Position numbers and translations under genes: made by a program. The notes under the pieces are model-generated. The model saw nothing but the letters and a program-made list of their open reading frames with translations. It was not told the DNA's origin and did not search any database. A stretch of DNA of 64,000 nt, taken from the NCBI RefSeq assembly GCF_001904635.1, contig NZ_MRCB01000003.1, positions 59,975 to 123,974 of the forward strand. Reading direction: 5' to 3'. Numbering within the stretch: position 1 is the first letter of the stretch; every line of letters begins with the position of its first letter. This document shows, one piece after another, positions 34,883 through 44,476 of the stretch. The DNA comes from Hydrococcus rivularis NIES-593 (GTDB taxonomy: Bacteria; Cyanobacteriota; Cyanobacteriia; Cyanobacteriales; Microcystaceae).

Positions 34883-36712
34883 ATGACCGACTACTACGTT
34901 TCAACAACAGGTAGCGACACCAACAATAATTCTGGAACGATTGACCGTCCGTTTGCCACCTTAACCCGTGCTATCTCCCAAGTGAAACCAGGCGACACAA
35001 TCTATGTGCGCGGTGGCGTTTATTATCCCGAAAACGGAATCTGGGTAGGTGAGAATCGTTCTGGCACCGAGGATGCTCGCATCACCATTCGCGCCTTCGA
35101 GGGCGAAAAACCTATCCTAGATGGCAGCAAGTTGACCGAAGGGTCTTCTCTCGTTCACCTTGACGGTCAATATATCGATTTTGAAGGCTTTGAAGTTCGT
35201 TACGCTCCGAAGAATGGGATCTCTGTTTGGGGAGGCGATGATATACGCATATTAAATAACACCGTACATAATACCGAAGATACGGGGATCTTTGTCGGTT
35301 ACGATCGGTCTGACTCTCGCCCGACAGATATTCTCATTGATAACAACACGGTGTATCGCGCTACCCTCAAGAACCAAGACCGTGATTTTTACGGGGGTTG
35401 GGGTCAGGGAATCAGCGGCTTTGGCAACAACATTACGATTACCGATAACCGAGTCTTTAATAACTTTGGTGAAGGAATTGGTATTTCTGGCAGTAAAAAT
35501 AGAGCCTCTGGAAATGTCGTCTACGACAATTACGCGGTTGAAATGTACGTGTTGAACGCGATCGACTCTGTAATAGAAAACAATCTCATCTATAACACGG
35601 GAAATCGCGAGTTTTGGCGCACTCAAGATGGAGGAAACACCTGGCATCCATCGGCAGGCATACAGATGGGCAATGAATTTTCTAGTACCAATGTGCTTGG
35701 GACCAATCTCGATCGCAATATTGTCCGCAACAACATCGTCATTGGTGGGTCAGCGGGTTTTTTCTATGGCAATTACGAAAAAGGCGGCGGTCTGAGAAAC
35801 ACCCAGGTGATTAACAACACCTTCTATCAAGGCACCCAGGAGTTACTTCACGTTGACGAGGATGAAGGTCACGTCAATACCACCTTTGCTAATAACATCT
35901 TCCATCAAACAAATGGAAGGACGATGGCTTATGTGCCTAGTCTCGACGGTCTCAATTTTCAGCAAAATCTTTGGTACGACAGTTCTACGACAGTAGAAAT
36001 AGCTTCTGTATCGACATCCGATCCTGACGATCTCCAAGCCGATCCCTTATTAGTCAAACCGGGTGGCTTTAAAGCCGAAGATTATCAATTGCGGACAGGC
36101 TCCCCTGCCATCGACGCTGGAACTTCTCAAAATGCTCCCACCAACGACTATTTAGGCCGCGCGCGCCCGGTTAACGGTCGCCATGATATCGGAGCTTGGG
36201 AATTTACTGGCAGCAATCCTATTCCTGCTAGCACTGAAGCTAGTGACGGTACGCCCACGACGAGTGGCACGGGCAATGACACTCTCAGGGGCGAGGCTGG
36301 CAATGACACCCTCATTGGCGGCAGTGGCAGCGATCTTCTAAAAGGCGGCGCGGGCAATGACACTCTCATTGGCGGCAGTGGCAGCGATCGCTTCTACTTC
36401 GACATAAACAGTGCTTTCAATCGAGCCGTTATTGGCGTTGACCGCATTAGGGATTTTGCCTCTAAAACTGACAAAATTATTCTCGATCGCACTACGTTCG
36501 CGGAATTAAGCGGCACTGCAAAAGAGTTTGCTGCTGTTGCCAACGATACGACAGCAGCCACTAGCGCCGCCAAGATCGTCTATAGTCGCTCTACCGGAAA
36601 TTTGTTCTACAATCCTAATAGCTCTGGCAACGGTTTTGGATCGGGAGGACAGTTCGCTGTGTTGAGTGATATTCCAACGCTTACCGCTTCTGATTTTCTC
36701 ATTCAAGCCTAG
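34883..36712 (+). CDS. Secreted right-handed beta-helix protein with RTX repeats
   Basis: This 609-aa protein starts with the DUF1565/PbH1-type region (TDYYVSTTGSDTNNNSGTID, RPFATLTRAISQVKPGDTIYV). Repeated parallel-beta-helix coils with N-N-T-V and G-x-x-I-x-x-N patterns follow, through about residue 400, as in polysaccharide lyases. Residues 464-505 are glycine-rich RTX nonapeptides (GNDTLIGGSGSD), then a C-terminal aliphatic tail. There is no N-terminal signal peptide; RTX repeats point to type I secretion and Ca2+ binding. The carbohydrate target is unknown. Confidence 0.85.
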   Translation: MTDYYVSTTGSDTNNNSGTIDRPFATLTRAISQVKPGDTIYVRGGVYYPENGIWVGENRSGTEDARITIRAFEGEKPILDGSKLTEGSSLVHLDGQYIDFEGFEVRYAPKNGISVWGGDDIRILNNTVHNTEDTGIFVGYDRSDSRPTDILIDNNTVYRATLKNQDRDFYGGWGQGISGFGNNITITDNRVFNNFGEGIGISGSKNRASGNVVYDNYAVEMYVLNAIDSVIENNLIYNTGNREFWRTQDGGNTWHPSAGIQMGNEFSSTNVLGTNLDRNIVRNNIVIGGSAGFFYGNYEKGGGLRNTQVINNTFYQGTQELLHVDEDEGHVNTTFANNIFHQTNGRTMAYVPSLDGLNFQQNLWYDSSTTVEIASVSTSDPDDLQADPLLVKPGGFKAEDYQLRTGSPAIDAGTSQNAPTNDYLGRARPVNGRHDIGAWEFTGSNPIPASTEASDGTPTTSGTGNDTLRGEAGNDTLIGGSGSDLLKGGAGNDTLIGGSGSDRFYFDINSAFNRAVIGVDRIRDFASKTDKIILDRTTFAELSGTAKEFAAVANDTTAATSAAKIVYSRSTGNLFYNPNSSGNGFGSGGQFAVLSDIPTLTASDFLIQA

Positions 36713-36875
36713 AGGGATCGGAGGACTTGTATGTATACTTTTGGGTTTATTGCCAGGTGTAAGTCTAACGAAGCATCTGTCAGAATTCTTCAGTACACGA
36801 AGCCTGCCCTTGAGCGTTAGCGAAGGGTTCCGTCTAAAATGACAAACCATATTAAATTCGGTTGAACAAACATCA

Positions 36876-36970
36876 TAACCAGTAGTACCAGCTTCTAGCT
36901 CGCCTTCGAGCAAGCATGAAAAGCGAGCAAGACGTATGCGCTTACGCGCAGGCTACGATGAGCGCACTAC
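36876..36970 (+). repeat. ~90-bp dispersed repeat, copy 1
   Basis: The segment (AACCAGTAGTACCAGCTTCT... to ...GCGCACTAC) is about 85-90% identical by eye to the reverse complement of 49490-49577. The shared block includes CTAGCTCG, CGAGCAAGCATG, AAAAGCGAGC and GACGTATG. Internal arms such as CGAGCAAGCATGAAAAGCGAGC do not make a perfect palindrome. Confidence 0.7.
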
Positions 36971-37062
36971 CTGATTGACTGACAAATCTTTGTTTCCTCA
37001 TCCCTAAATCCCTTCTCCCACAAGGGGCGAAGGGACTTCAGTTCAAAGTCTTCAGTGGAAAG

Positions 37063-37083
37063 CCTCTCCCGCTCTGGGAGAGG
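37063..37083. repeat. 8-bp perfect hairpin
   Basis: CCTCTCCC and GGGAGAGG pair exactly around GCTCT. There is no T-run, so it is more likely part of a palindromic intergenic repeat than a terminator, though it lies between the convergent beta-helix gene and the YbjN-like gene. Confidence 0.55.
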
Positions 37084-37188
37084 CGTTGGGGTGAGGGCGA
37101 TTTGAGTTTGGTCACTCAACTAGGCGCACTACATATTATGGTCAATTAATAAACGGATTTAATATCATCCCTAAATTCAGCAACGCTA

Positions 37189-37806
37189 CTAGGGGATTTC
37201 TACTTCCGACCAGAGACGCTCTAATTGATATTGCCAAGCGGCTAAAAATCGTTGTCTTTCCTGGGGATCTTGCTGTAAACCGCCGAGCATTCCCTCCTCG
37301 TACATGCGCTTGAGGTTTTGTAGCGTTGCTTCGAGGCTTTGCCCCTGGAGTTTGGCAGCTTTGATAATTTGGCGGATGCGCTTTTCAATCAGTAGGTTGA
37401 AACATTCTTCCAACCCTTTTTCTTTTAAAGACACTAATTTCACGATCGCGCCTTTAAAATCTTCAGTCGTTAGAGTGGGGCAGCTATGTTGAAAAACTCC
37501 CCACAAAACATCCTGATAGAGCGCATAGCGAACTTCTTGGGTCAGATCGAAGTTAGCTTCGAGGATCTGCTCTAGAAAGGATTGTACTTCTTGTGCCGGA
37601 GCGATCGGCAGCAATAGCCTCAGCCAAGATTTATCTTCAGAAAGAATGACTAACAAGCGCATTTGAGGAGTATTCACCTGCCACGAGTCGGCAGTAGGCA
37701 TCTCTACGGTATCGACACCGAAATATTCACTAAGGATGGTTGCGATTTGTTCAGATTGCACGATTAGATTTTTAGTTTTGAATCTAGAACGACTAATTGA
37801 GTACAA
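37189..37806 (-). CDS. Conserved-type hypothetical protein, possible YbjN/CesT-like fold
   Basis: The 205-aa protein has an N-terminal alpha/beta part (IVQSEQIATILSEYFGVDTVEM...MRLLVILSEDKSWLRLLLPIA) and helical parts ending with a charged, coiled-coil-prone tail (GLEECFNLLIEKRIRQIIKAAKLQ). The N-terminal arrangement resembles YbjN or type III chaperone-like domains, but only loosely. The start is TTG at 37806, the only start in range before residue 36. It is divergent from the multi-PAS gene (about 80-bp gap) and may share its promoter region. Confidence 0.6.
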   Translation of the reverse strand: MYSISRSRFKTKNLIVQSEQIATILSEYFGVDTVEMPTADSWQVNTPQMRLLVILSEDKSWLRLLLPIAPAQEVQSFLEQILEANFDLTQEVRYALYQDVLWGVFQHSCPTLTTEDFKGAIVKLVSLKEKGLEECFNLLIEKRIRQIIKAAKLQGQSLEATLQNLKRMYEEGMLGGLQQDPQERQRFLAAWQYQLERLWSEVEIP

Positions 37807-37900
37807 TTTCAGAAAATAGTGAAATTATAATTTTCTAAAGTTGGCTATCTGAAATTGCGATCGCAGCCCGATAGAGAACTCTAAAGGGTTGAAATCTAAT

Positions 37901-40900
37901 ATGTTAAGTCAAATTACTTCAGCCCCGATCGATTATTTAAGTTTGGCGCTCCTCCTGTTGGGATTCGCCAGCTTCTTCTTAGGATATCTGATAAGCCGAA
38001 AACAATTAAAGGCAGCACTGACCCACTCAAAAAAAATTTTCGAGCAAGCGGCGGTAGGAATCGCTCAAATAGCTTGCGATGGCAGATTTTTAGAAGTCAA
38101 TCAAAGTTTGTGCGAGCTTCTGGATTATACTGCCGAAGAACTTTGTCAGTTGCGATTTACCGATATTATTTACCCCGACGATTTTGAATCCGATTGCACC
38201 TGGAGACAAGGACTTTTAGACGACAAAACATCAAGCTTATTAAAAGAAAAGCGCTACATTCGCAAAGACGGAGCGATTATTTGGTGTCAGATCGCCATCT
38301 CGGTAGCACGCGACAAAGTAGGCAACCCCGAATACTCGATCGCCATCATTACAGATATTAGCGATCGCAAGCGAACAGAAGCAGCCTTGCAAGAAAGCAA
38401 AGAACAATTTCGCAACTTAGTCGAGACAAGCAGCGATTGGGTATGGGAAGTCGATGAAAACGCGGTTTATAGCTATGCTAGTCCCCAAGTGCGCGATCTC
38501 TTGGGCTACGAACCGGAAGAAGTCTTGGGCAAAACTCCCTTCGATCTAATGCCTGAAGCAGAAGCTCGTCGGGTGAGTGAGATTTTCACTACCTTTGTAA
38601 CTCAACAGCTTCCCTTTCAATGTATAGAAAATACCAACCGCCATAAAGACGGTCGTTTCGTCGTCCTCGAAACCAGCGGAGTTCCGATTTTTGACGCTGA
38701 TGGCAGATTCCGAGGATATCGCGGCATCGATCGCGACATCACCCAACGCAAGCAAATAGAAACCGAGCGCCTACAGGCAGAGCAGTTATTGAGGGAGAGT
38801 CGAGAACATCTCAACAATATTCTCAATTCCCTCCAAGATCTCGTCTGGTCGATTTCTCTGGAGTCTTATCAATACATCTATATCAACTCTGCCGCCGAAA
38901 GCATCTACGGTCGTACTATCTCAGAATTCTTAGAAAATCCAAACTTGTGGCTAGAAGCCGTTCATCCCGAAGATCGCCAGCAGGTTGAGACAGCTTCCCG
39001 CCTCGTAATCGAGCAAGGCATCAGCAAAGATCTCGAATATAGAATCGTTCGTCCCGATGGAGAAGTGCGTTGGATTCGCGATCGCGCCCAACCGATTTAC
39101 GACTGCTCCGGGAAACCGATTCGGATCGATGGAATTGCTACCGATATCACCGAAAAAAAGCATGCCCAACAAGCCTTGCAGCACAGCGAAGCTCGCAATC
39201 GCGCGATCGTCGATGCCATGCCCGATTTGATTATGCGAGTTCGGCAAGATGGCGTGTGTCTTGACTTCATACCGCCAAAAGAGTCAGAGGCAAGGACTTT
39301 TCTTCCGATTGAGAAGTCCCTCTGTGAGGTTTTGCCGCCTCAATTGTTAAGGGAGCAATTACAGGCGGTCAAGCGGGCTATAGCTACAGGCGAATTGCAA
39401 GTTTACGAGCATCAACTAGAAAAATGCGGCAAACTCTCCTATGAAGAGATAAGGATTTCTCCGCTGAGCGAAGAAGAAGCGTTGATCGTAGTGCGCGACA
39501 TTAGCGATCGCAAGCAAGCAGAAATAGATTTACAAGAGAACGAAGATCGCTTGCAGCAGATTATCAGCACAATTTCCGACGGTTTGCTCGTCGTCGATCT
39601 CGATGGCAAGGTGCGGTTTGTCAACCCGGCTGCCGAATCGCTTTTCGGACTTTCTATGGCAGAAATTTTAGACCGTTTGTTTGGCTTGCCATGCGTAGTA
39701 GGAAACACTGCTGAAATTTGTATCCAACAAAAGACAGGAGAACTGATTACTGCTGAAATGCGAGTGAGAGAAATTAACTGGCAAGGAGAAACCGCCTATC
39801 TCGTCTCTCTGCGAGACATTACGGAACGCTACAAAGCCGAACAAGCCCTACAAAAGAGCGAAGAAAAATATCGCCAGATCGTAGAAACGGCAGCCGAAGG
39901 GATCTGGGTACTCGATCGCGACGGTAACACCAGCTTTGTCAACTCGCAAATGGCTCAGATGCTGGGCTATACCATCGAGGAAATGATGGGCAAAAATTTA
40001 TTGGCTTTTCTCGACGAGGAAGGTAGGGCAATTGCCATGGCTCATAGAAAGCGACACCTTCAAGGAATCCGAGAAAGTTTCGATTTCAAGCTCCGCCGCC
40101 GCGATGGAACCGATTTATGGACGATTTTATCTAGCAATCCTTTATTTGACAGCGAAGGGAATTATGTCGGAGCGTTGGGCATGATTACAGATATTACCGA
40201 TCGCAAGCGGATAGAGCAGGCACTGTACGAGAGCGAACGACGGCTAGAAGGAATTCTCAACTCCATTCAAGATGTGGTTTGGTCAGCCTCAGCAACTACG
40301 TTGAAGACTCTTTATATCAACCCGACTGCGGAAAAAGTTTTCGGTCGCTCCGCATCGGAGTTTTACAACCATCCCACCCTCTGGTTTAAAATCGTGCATC
40401 CAGAGGATAAAAAACAGGTGAAGTATTATCTCAAACAGCTACACGAGACTGGCAGTCTCGAAATGGAATATCGCATCGTGCGACCCGATGGGGAGGTACG
40501 CTGGCTATATAATCGCAGTCAAATTATTTATGATGGTTCGGGCAAAGCTATTCGGATCGATGCCACCGATACTGATATTACAGAACGCAAGCAAGCAGAA
40601 GCGCAACTTCAGCGCAATGCTTTTTACGATCCCCTAACCGACTTACCCAATCGCGCTCTCTTTACCGATCGCTTGGAGCACGCACTTCAGCGCCTCAAAC
40701 GGCACCCAGAGAGTCTATTTGCCGTCTTGTTCCTCGATCTCGATGGCTTTAAACTCATCAACGACAGCTTGGGACATTTGACGGGCGATCGCTTGCTACA
40801 AGGTTTTGCCCGTCGATTGAGCGAATGCCTTCGTCCCAGCGATACCCTAGCTCGACTCGGCGGCGACGAGTTTACAATTCTGGTAGAAGATATCAAGACG

Positions 40901-41920
40901 GTTAAGGAGGCCGTTCTCGTTGCTGAGAGAATTCTCCAGACTCTGACTTTGCCTTTCGATCTCGACGGTCAACAAGTTTTCACCAATACCAGCATTGGTA
41001 TTGCCTTGAGTAACTCCGATTATCAAAGCTCGGAAGAGATCCTGCGAGATGCCGATACTGCCATGTATCGGGCAAAGGCACAGGGGAAGGGATGTTATGC
41101 CGTATTTGACCCGAAAATGTACCTGCTTGCCGTATCTCGCTTGCAGCTAGAAACCGATCTGCGACGGGCAATTAACCAGCAAGAGTTTTTAGTTTTCTAT
41201 CAGCCGATCGTGTCGTTAAAAAGCGGGAAAACTACAGAATTTGAAGCCTTAATTCGCTGGCAGCATCCAGAGAGAGGATTAATCTTGCCTGCCGAATTTA
41301 TTCCCATCGCCGAAGAAACGGGCTTAATCGTTCCCATCGGTCAGTGGATGCTCAAAGAAGCTTGCCAGCAAATGCGGACTTGGCAGGAGCGATTTCCACA
41401 GCAACTTCCTTTGAAAATTAATATCAATCTTTCCGGCAAACAGCTTCGAGGGACTAATTTCATCGAGCAGATCGATCGCATTTTAGCCGAAACGGGTTTG
41501 GATGGAAGTGCATTAAAACTAGAGATTACCGAAAGCTTGCTGATAGAAAATGTCGAAGTTGCTACCGATTTACTCTTAGAATTAAGAAAGCGAAAGATTG
41601 AGTTGTGTCTTGATGATTTTGGTACGGGCTATTCATCGCTAAGTTATTTACACCGTTTTCCCGTCAGTACCATTAAAATCGATCGCTCTTTTATAAAGCA
41701 AATGAAGCCCGAAGATGACAGCAGCGAAATTGTTCGAGCGATCGTTGCCCTGGCTAACATTTTAGGCATGAATGCGATCGCCGAAGGCATAGAAACCTCC
41801 GAGCAACTCGAACAACTCAAAAAACTTGCTTGTCAAAAAGGACAAGGCTATCTCTTCTCAAAACCGCTCAGTAAAGAAGATGCAGAAGCACTTCTTCAAA
41901 AAAGCAGGAGTCGGAAGTAG
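37901..41920 (+). CDS. Multi-PAS GGDEF-EAL c-di-GMP signalling protein
   Basis: From ATG 37901 the protein is 1339 aa. It has one N-terminal membrane helix (about 9-32), then about seven PAS/PAC modules (from ~40 to ~905, each ending with DITDRKR- or DISDRKQ-like motifs). A GGDEF domain follows with LGGDEF (near 987) preceded by an I-site RPSD, then an EAL domain with FEALIRW (EAL near 1115) and LDDFGTGYSSLSYL. All canonical motifs are intact, so both cyclase and phosphodiesterase activities are plausible. A TTG at 37889 is the alternative start. Confidence 0.93.
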   Translation: MLSQITSAPIDYLSLALLLLGFASFFLGYLISRKQLKAALTHSKKIFEQAAVGIAQIACDGRFLEVNQSLCELLDYTAEELCQLRFTDIIYPDDFESDCTWRQGLLDDKTSSLLKEKRYIRKDGAIIWCQIAISVARDKVGNPEYSIAIITDISDRKRTEAALQESKEQFRNLVETSSDWVWEVDENAVYSYASPQVRDLLGYEPEEVLGKTPFDLMPEAEARRVSEIFTTFVTQQLPFQCIENTNRHKDGRFVVLETSGVPIFDADGRFRGYRGIDRDITQRKQIETERLQAEQLLRESREHLNNILNSLQDLVWSISLESYQYIYINSAAESIYGRTISEFLENPNLWLEAVHPEDRQQVETASRLVIEQGISKDLEYRIVRPDGEVRWIRDRAQPIYDCSGKPIRIDGIATDITEKKHAQQALQHSEARNRAIVDAMPDLIMRVRQDGVCLDFIPPKESEARTFLPIEKSLCEVLPPQLLREQLQAVKRAIATGELQVYEHQLEKCGKLSYEEIRISPLSEEEALIVVRDISDRKQAEIDLQENEDRLQQIISTISDGLLVVDLDGKVRFVNPAAESLFGLSMAEILDRLFGLPCVVGNTAEICIQQKTGELITAEMRVREINWQGETAYLVSLRDITERYKAEQALQKSEEKYRQIVETAAEGIWVLDRDGNTSFVNSQMAQMLGYTIEEMMGKNLLAFLDEEGRAIAMAHRKRHLQGIRESFDFKLRRRDGTDLWTILSSNPLFDSEGNYVGALGMITDITDRKRIEQALYESERRLEGILNSIQDVVWSASATTLKTLYINPTAEKVFGRSASEFYNHPTLWFKIVHPEDKKQVKYYLKQLHETGSLEMEYRIVRPDGEVRWLYNRSQIIYDGSGKAIRIDATDTDITERKQAEAQLQRNAFYDPLTDLPNRALFTDRLEHALQRLKRHPESLFAVLFLDLDGFKLINDSLGHLTGDRLLQGFARRLSECLRPSDTLARLGGDEFTILVEDIKTVKEAVLVAERILQTLTLPFDLDGQQVFTNTSIGIALSNSDYQSSEEILRDADTAMYRAKAQGKGCYAVFDPKMYLLAVSRLQLETDLRRAINQQEFLVFYQPIVSLKSGKTTEFEALIRWQHPERGLILPAEFIPIAEETGLIVPIGQWMLKEACQQMRTWQERFPQQLPLKININLSGKQLRGTNFIEQIDRILAETGLDGSALKLEITESLLIENVEVATDLLLELRKRKIELCLDDFGTGYSSLSYLHRFPVSTIKIDRSFIKQMKPEDDSSEIVRAIVALANILGMNAIAEGIETSEQLEQLKKLACQKGQGYLFSKPLSKEDAEALLQKSRSRK

Positions 41921-41978
41921 GGAAAGTGTTGGGAGACTGGGAGACAAGGGGACGGGGGATAATGAACTACTAACCACT

Positions 41979-42046
41979 GTACGGCCGGGTTTATCTAAAA
42001 ATTCTAGAGATTTACCGACACTTACTGCAAAAAACCCGCCCCTACT
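41979..42046. repeat. GGGCGGGTTT imperfect palindromic repeat, copy 3 (fullest)
   Basis: Left arm GTACGGCCGGGTTT and right arm AAACCCGCCCCTAC match at 12 of 14 positions as inverse complements. The internal part ATCTAAAAATTCTAGAGATT is nearly the same as in the half copy at 28755-28797. It follows a G-rich heptamer tract just before the RlmD-like gene. Confidence 0.65.
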
Positions 42047-42103
42047 ACTAACTACTCCCCAATCTAAAATCTAAAATCCTTTCATCCACAATCCTTTCAT
42101 TGA

Positions 42104-43471
42104 ATGACCCAACAAGGAAATTTAGTCGAACTTGAAATCACCGACCTCAACAGCGATGGCGATGGAGTCGCACGAATAGACGATCGCGTCGTTTTCGTGC
42201 CAGATACCGTAACGGGCGATCGCGCTTTGGTGCGATTAGTTCAGATCAAACGTCAATATATCCTGGGCAAGCTTCACCAACTGATTCAAGCCTCTCCCCA
42301 CCGCATTCGTCCTCGCTGTATCGTTGCCGATAAGTGCGGCGGATGTCAGTGGCAGCATATCGACGATGGCTACCAACGCATCGCTAAACGCGATCGCGTC
42401 ATTCGGGCACTAGAACGCATCGGCGGTTTTTCTCGACCCAATGTCGCTCCCATTCTAGCCGATGAGGCTTCTTTGGGCTATCGCAATAAAGCTACCTATC
42501 CTCTGGGCCTCTCTGCAACTGGTAAAGTACAAACGGGATACTATCGACGCAACAGCCATCAAATCGTTAACCTCAATCAATGTCCGGTACAAGATCTCCG
42601 TTTAAATCCCCTCTTGGCAGAAATTAAGCGGGACATTCAACAACGGGGTTGGTCGATTTACGATGAAAAACGCGATCGCGGACAACTACGTCACCTCTCC
42701 CTCCGCATCGGACGGCGGACGGGAGAAATATTGCTGACGTTAGTTAGTACGGATTGGCATCTCAAAGGCATTCAAGAACAAGCGCAAATCTGGTTAAAAC
42801 GCTATCCGCAGCTAGTCGGAGTCGCCCTCAATCGCAATCCAGAACGCACTAACGCGATTTTTGGCAGCGAAACGCGCACCATAGCGGGAAAGCCTTACAT
42901 AAGCGAAATCTTTGCCGGACTTGAGCTGCAATTACGTCCCGAAACGTTTTTTCAAGTCAATACCGAAGTGGCAGAAGCCTTATTAAATAGGATTATTGAA
43001 AAACTCGATTTGCAGGGCAATGAAGTGTTAATCGATGCCTACTGCGGAATAGGGACATTTACCCTACCGCTAGCACGACGAGTCAAGCAGGCGATAGGGA
43101 TCGAAGTGCAACCAACTTCAGTAGAGCAGGCAAAACTGAACGCACAAATTAACAACATTGCCAATGTCAGTTTTATAGCTGGAGCGGTAGAAACCGTCTT
43201 GCCTCAACTAGAAGCGAAACCCGATATCGTGTTGGTCGATCCTCCCCGCAAAGGTTGCGATCGCGCTGTTATCGATACACTACTGCAAATTCGACCCTCT
43301 CAATTAGTTTATATCAGTTGTCAGCCAGCAACTTTAGCGCGGGATCTCAAACTCTTCTGTCAAGATAGTAGCTATCGATTAATTTTTGTTCAACCCGCAG
43401 ACTTCTTTCCCCAAACTGTTCACGTTGAATGTGCGGCTTTTCTTAGACACGAATCGACAAACATGATATGA
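42104..43471 (+). CDS. 23S rRNA (uracil-C5-)-methyltransferase, RlmD/RumA-like
   Basis: The 455-aa protein has an N-terminal TRAM domain (about 1-60) and a [4Fe-4S] cysteine set (C72, C78, C81 in CIVADKCGGCQW, plus a Cys near 157 in NQCPVQ). The SAM-binding motif is VLIDAYCGIGTFTLPLA, followed by VLVDPPRKGCDR. C406 in YISCQPATLARDL is the catalytic cysteine. It makes m5U in rRNA; whether it modifies U1939, U747 or both cannot be told from sequence. Confidence 0.92.
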   Translation: MTQQGNLVELEITDLNSDGDGVARIDDRVVFVPDTVTGDRALVRLVQIKRQYILGKLHQLIQASPHRIRPRCIVADKCGGCQWQHIDDGYQRIAKRDRVIRALERIGGFSRPNVAPILADEASLGYRNKATYPLGLSATGKVQTGYYRRNSHQIVNLNQCPVQDLRLNPLLAEIKRDIQQRGWSIYDEKRDRGQLRHLSLRIGRRTGEILLTLVSTDWHLKGIQEQAQIWLKRYPQLVGVALNRNPERTNAIFGSETRTIAGKPYISEIFAGLELQLRPETFFQVNTEVAEALLNRIIEKLDLQGNEVLIDAYCGIGTFTLPLARRVKQAIGIEVQPTSVEQAKLNAQINNIANVSFIAGAVETVLPQLEAKPDIVLVDPPRKGCDRAVIDTLLQIRPSQLVYISCQPATLARDLKLFCQDSSYRLIFVQPADFFPQTVHVECAAFLRHESTNMI

Positions 43472-43658
43472 TCGTATTAGTCTAAGGCTAAATACTAATA
43501 ATCTCTTCAGTAATCTTTCTAGTCGAGGAGAGATATGGATTAGATTTACTCATAAACTCATTGGCAAACCATTTAACGGTAACTCTAATGATGGTTTTCT
43601 ATAGCATCTCAGACGAAAAAGCCAAGACTATTGAAACTTCTAAGATCGAATAGAAACC

Positions 43659-43742
43659 ATGAGCAAGAAAATGGAGGAACCGTATTTACAAGTAGTTCCT
43701 GAAACCAACCCTCCCCAATTAAAGTCATTTAACTTTAAATAA
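43659..43742 (+). CDS. Possible 27-residue ORF
   Basis: ATG at 43659 gives MSKKMEEPYLQVVPETNPPQ then LKSFNFK and TAA. The composition looks protein-like, but there is no good ribosome-binding site and chance is quite possible at this length. It is followed 16 bp later by another mini-ORF. Confidence 0.2.
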   Translation: MSKKMEEPYLQVVPETNPPQLKSFNFK

Positions 43743-43758
43743 AAAGGGCTTGAAAATA

Positions 43759-43833
43759 ATGAATGCATCGATCGCTTTCTTTGGAACCAAAAAAGAACTT
43801 AAAAACTTTAAGGAGGGGGTGGGGATCGTATAA
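43759..43833 (+). CDS. Possible 24-residue ORF
   Basis: ATG at 43759 gives MNASIAFFGTKKELKNFKEG then VGIV and TAA. An AAAAAGGG stretch lies about 10 nt upstream. The evidence is weak; it is listed because it directly follows the mini-ORF at 43659 and both precede a regulatory kinase gene. Confidence 0.2.
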   Translation: MNASIAFFGTKKELKNFKEGVGIV

Positions 43834-43980
43834 AGGTTTGCGTTTTTGCGTAATTAGCCTATGACTGATGGGAATCTTACCTAAAAATCTGCTGACAACA
43901 GACAACTCATCTTGCTGTTATGTTGCGGCTACTCTTATCGCTCAATTCGGTTCATTTAATCACAACTAGAGGTAAAGAGC

Positions 43981-44430
43981 GTGATTGCCATTTCACTGCC
44001 TGCCACTAGAGGAAGTTGGAGTACGATGAGCTTCACTTCTACCCTCTATCTTTATCCAGTTCTCGATTTACTACTTGCCAAAATTCCTTCCCAGTTGCAG
44101 CCAGAAATCCGACTCGGACTCCAAGAAGCCCTCGTTAACGCAGCCAAGCACGGCAATAAATTAGATCCCAGCAAAACAATCGTGGTTCAATTTGCCATCA
44201 CCAAAGATGGATATTCTTGGATAATTTCTGATGAAGGCTGCGGGTTTTCGCCTGATTGCGATTGCGCTTGTCAACCAACCGAATTATTGCCTTCAGACGA
44301 CTATGAAAGCGGTCGAGGTTTATGTCTTCTCCATCAAATTTTCGATCGCGTTCAATGGAATAGAGAGGGAAGCGAACTCAGGCTTTGCAAGCAAATAAGA
44401 AGAGGAAGACTCAATCCCCTTCTTTGTTAA
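43981..44430 (+). CDS. RsbW-like HATPase anti-sigma / serine kinase protein
   Basis: The 149-aa protein shows the GHKL ATPase N-box EALVNAAKHGNKLDPSK and the G1 box ISDEGCGFSP, then a G2-like GRGLCLLHQIFD. Such proteins phosphorylate STAS anti-sigma antagonists or bind sigma factors in partner-switching stress pathways. No sigma factor or STAS gene is adjacent. The start is GTG at 43981. A cysteine cluster (CDCACQP) in the lid region is unusual. Confidence 0.82.
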   Translation: MIAISLPATRGSWSTMSFTSTLYLYPVLDLLLAKIPSQLQPEIRLGLQEALVNAAKHGNKLDPSKTIVVQFAITKDGYSWIISDEGCGFSPDCDCACQPTELLPSDDYESGRGLCLLHQIFDRVQWNREGSELRLCKQIRRGRLNPLLC

Positions 44431-44476
44431 TTTATTTAGATAGTTATATTTTTCCTGCGAGCGTCTCGAACTCAGA

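Larger units (their letters stand above)
36713..37188. other. Repeat-rich intergenic region
   Basis: No coding region is visible. The spacer contains a small hairpin CCCTT-AAGGG near 36808-36829, the ~90-bp dispersed repeat copy 1 (36876-36970), and an 8-bp perfect hairpin CCTCTCCC (37063-37070) with GGGAGAGG (37076-37083). The flanking GTTGGGGTGAGGGC sequence is of a type common in cyanobacterial spacers. Confidence 0.6.
43472..43980. other. Long intergenic region with two possible mini-ORFs
   Basis: This 509-bp spacer precedes the RsbW-like gene. It holds two very short consecutive plus-strand frames (43659-43742 and 43759-43833) and short inverted repeats such as GGAAC...GTTCC near 43676-43699. 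Nothing else recognisable is present. Confidence 0.5.

Noticed and set aside
36506..36913. 135-aa minus-strand ORF at the end of the beta-helix gene
   Set aside because: Largely antisense to the RTX region and the repeat-rich spacer; no domain.
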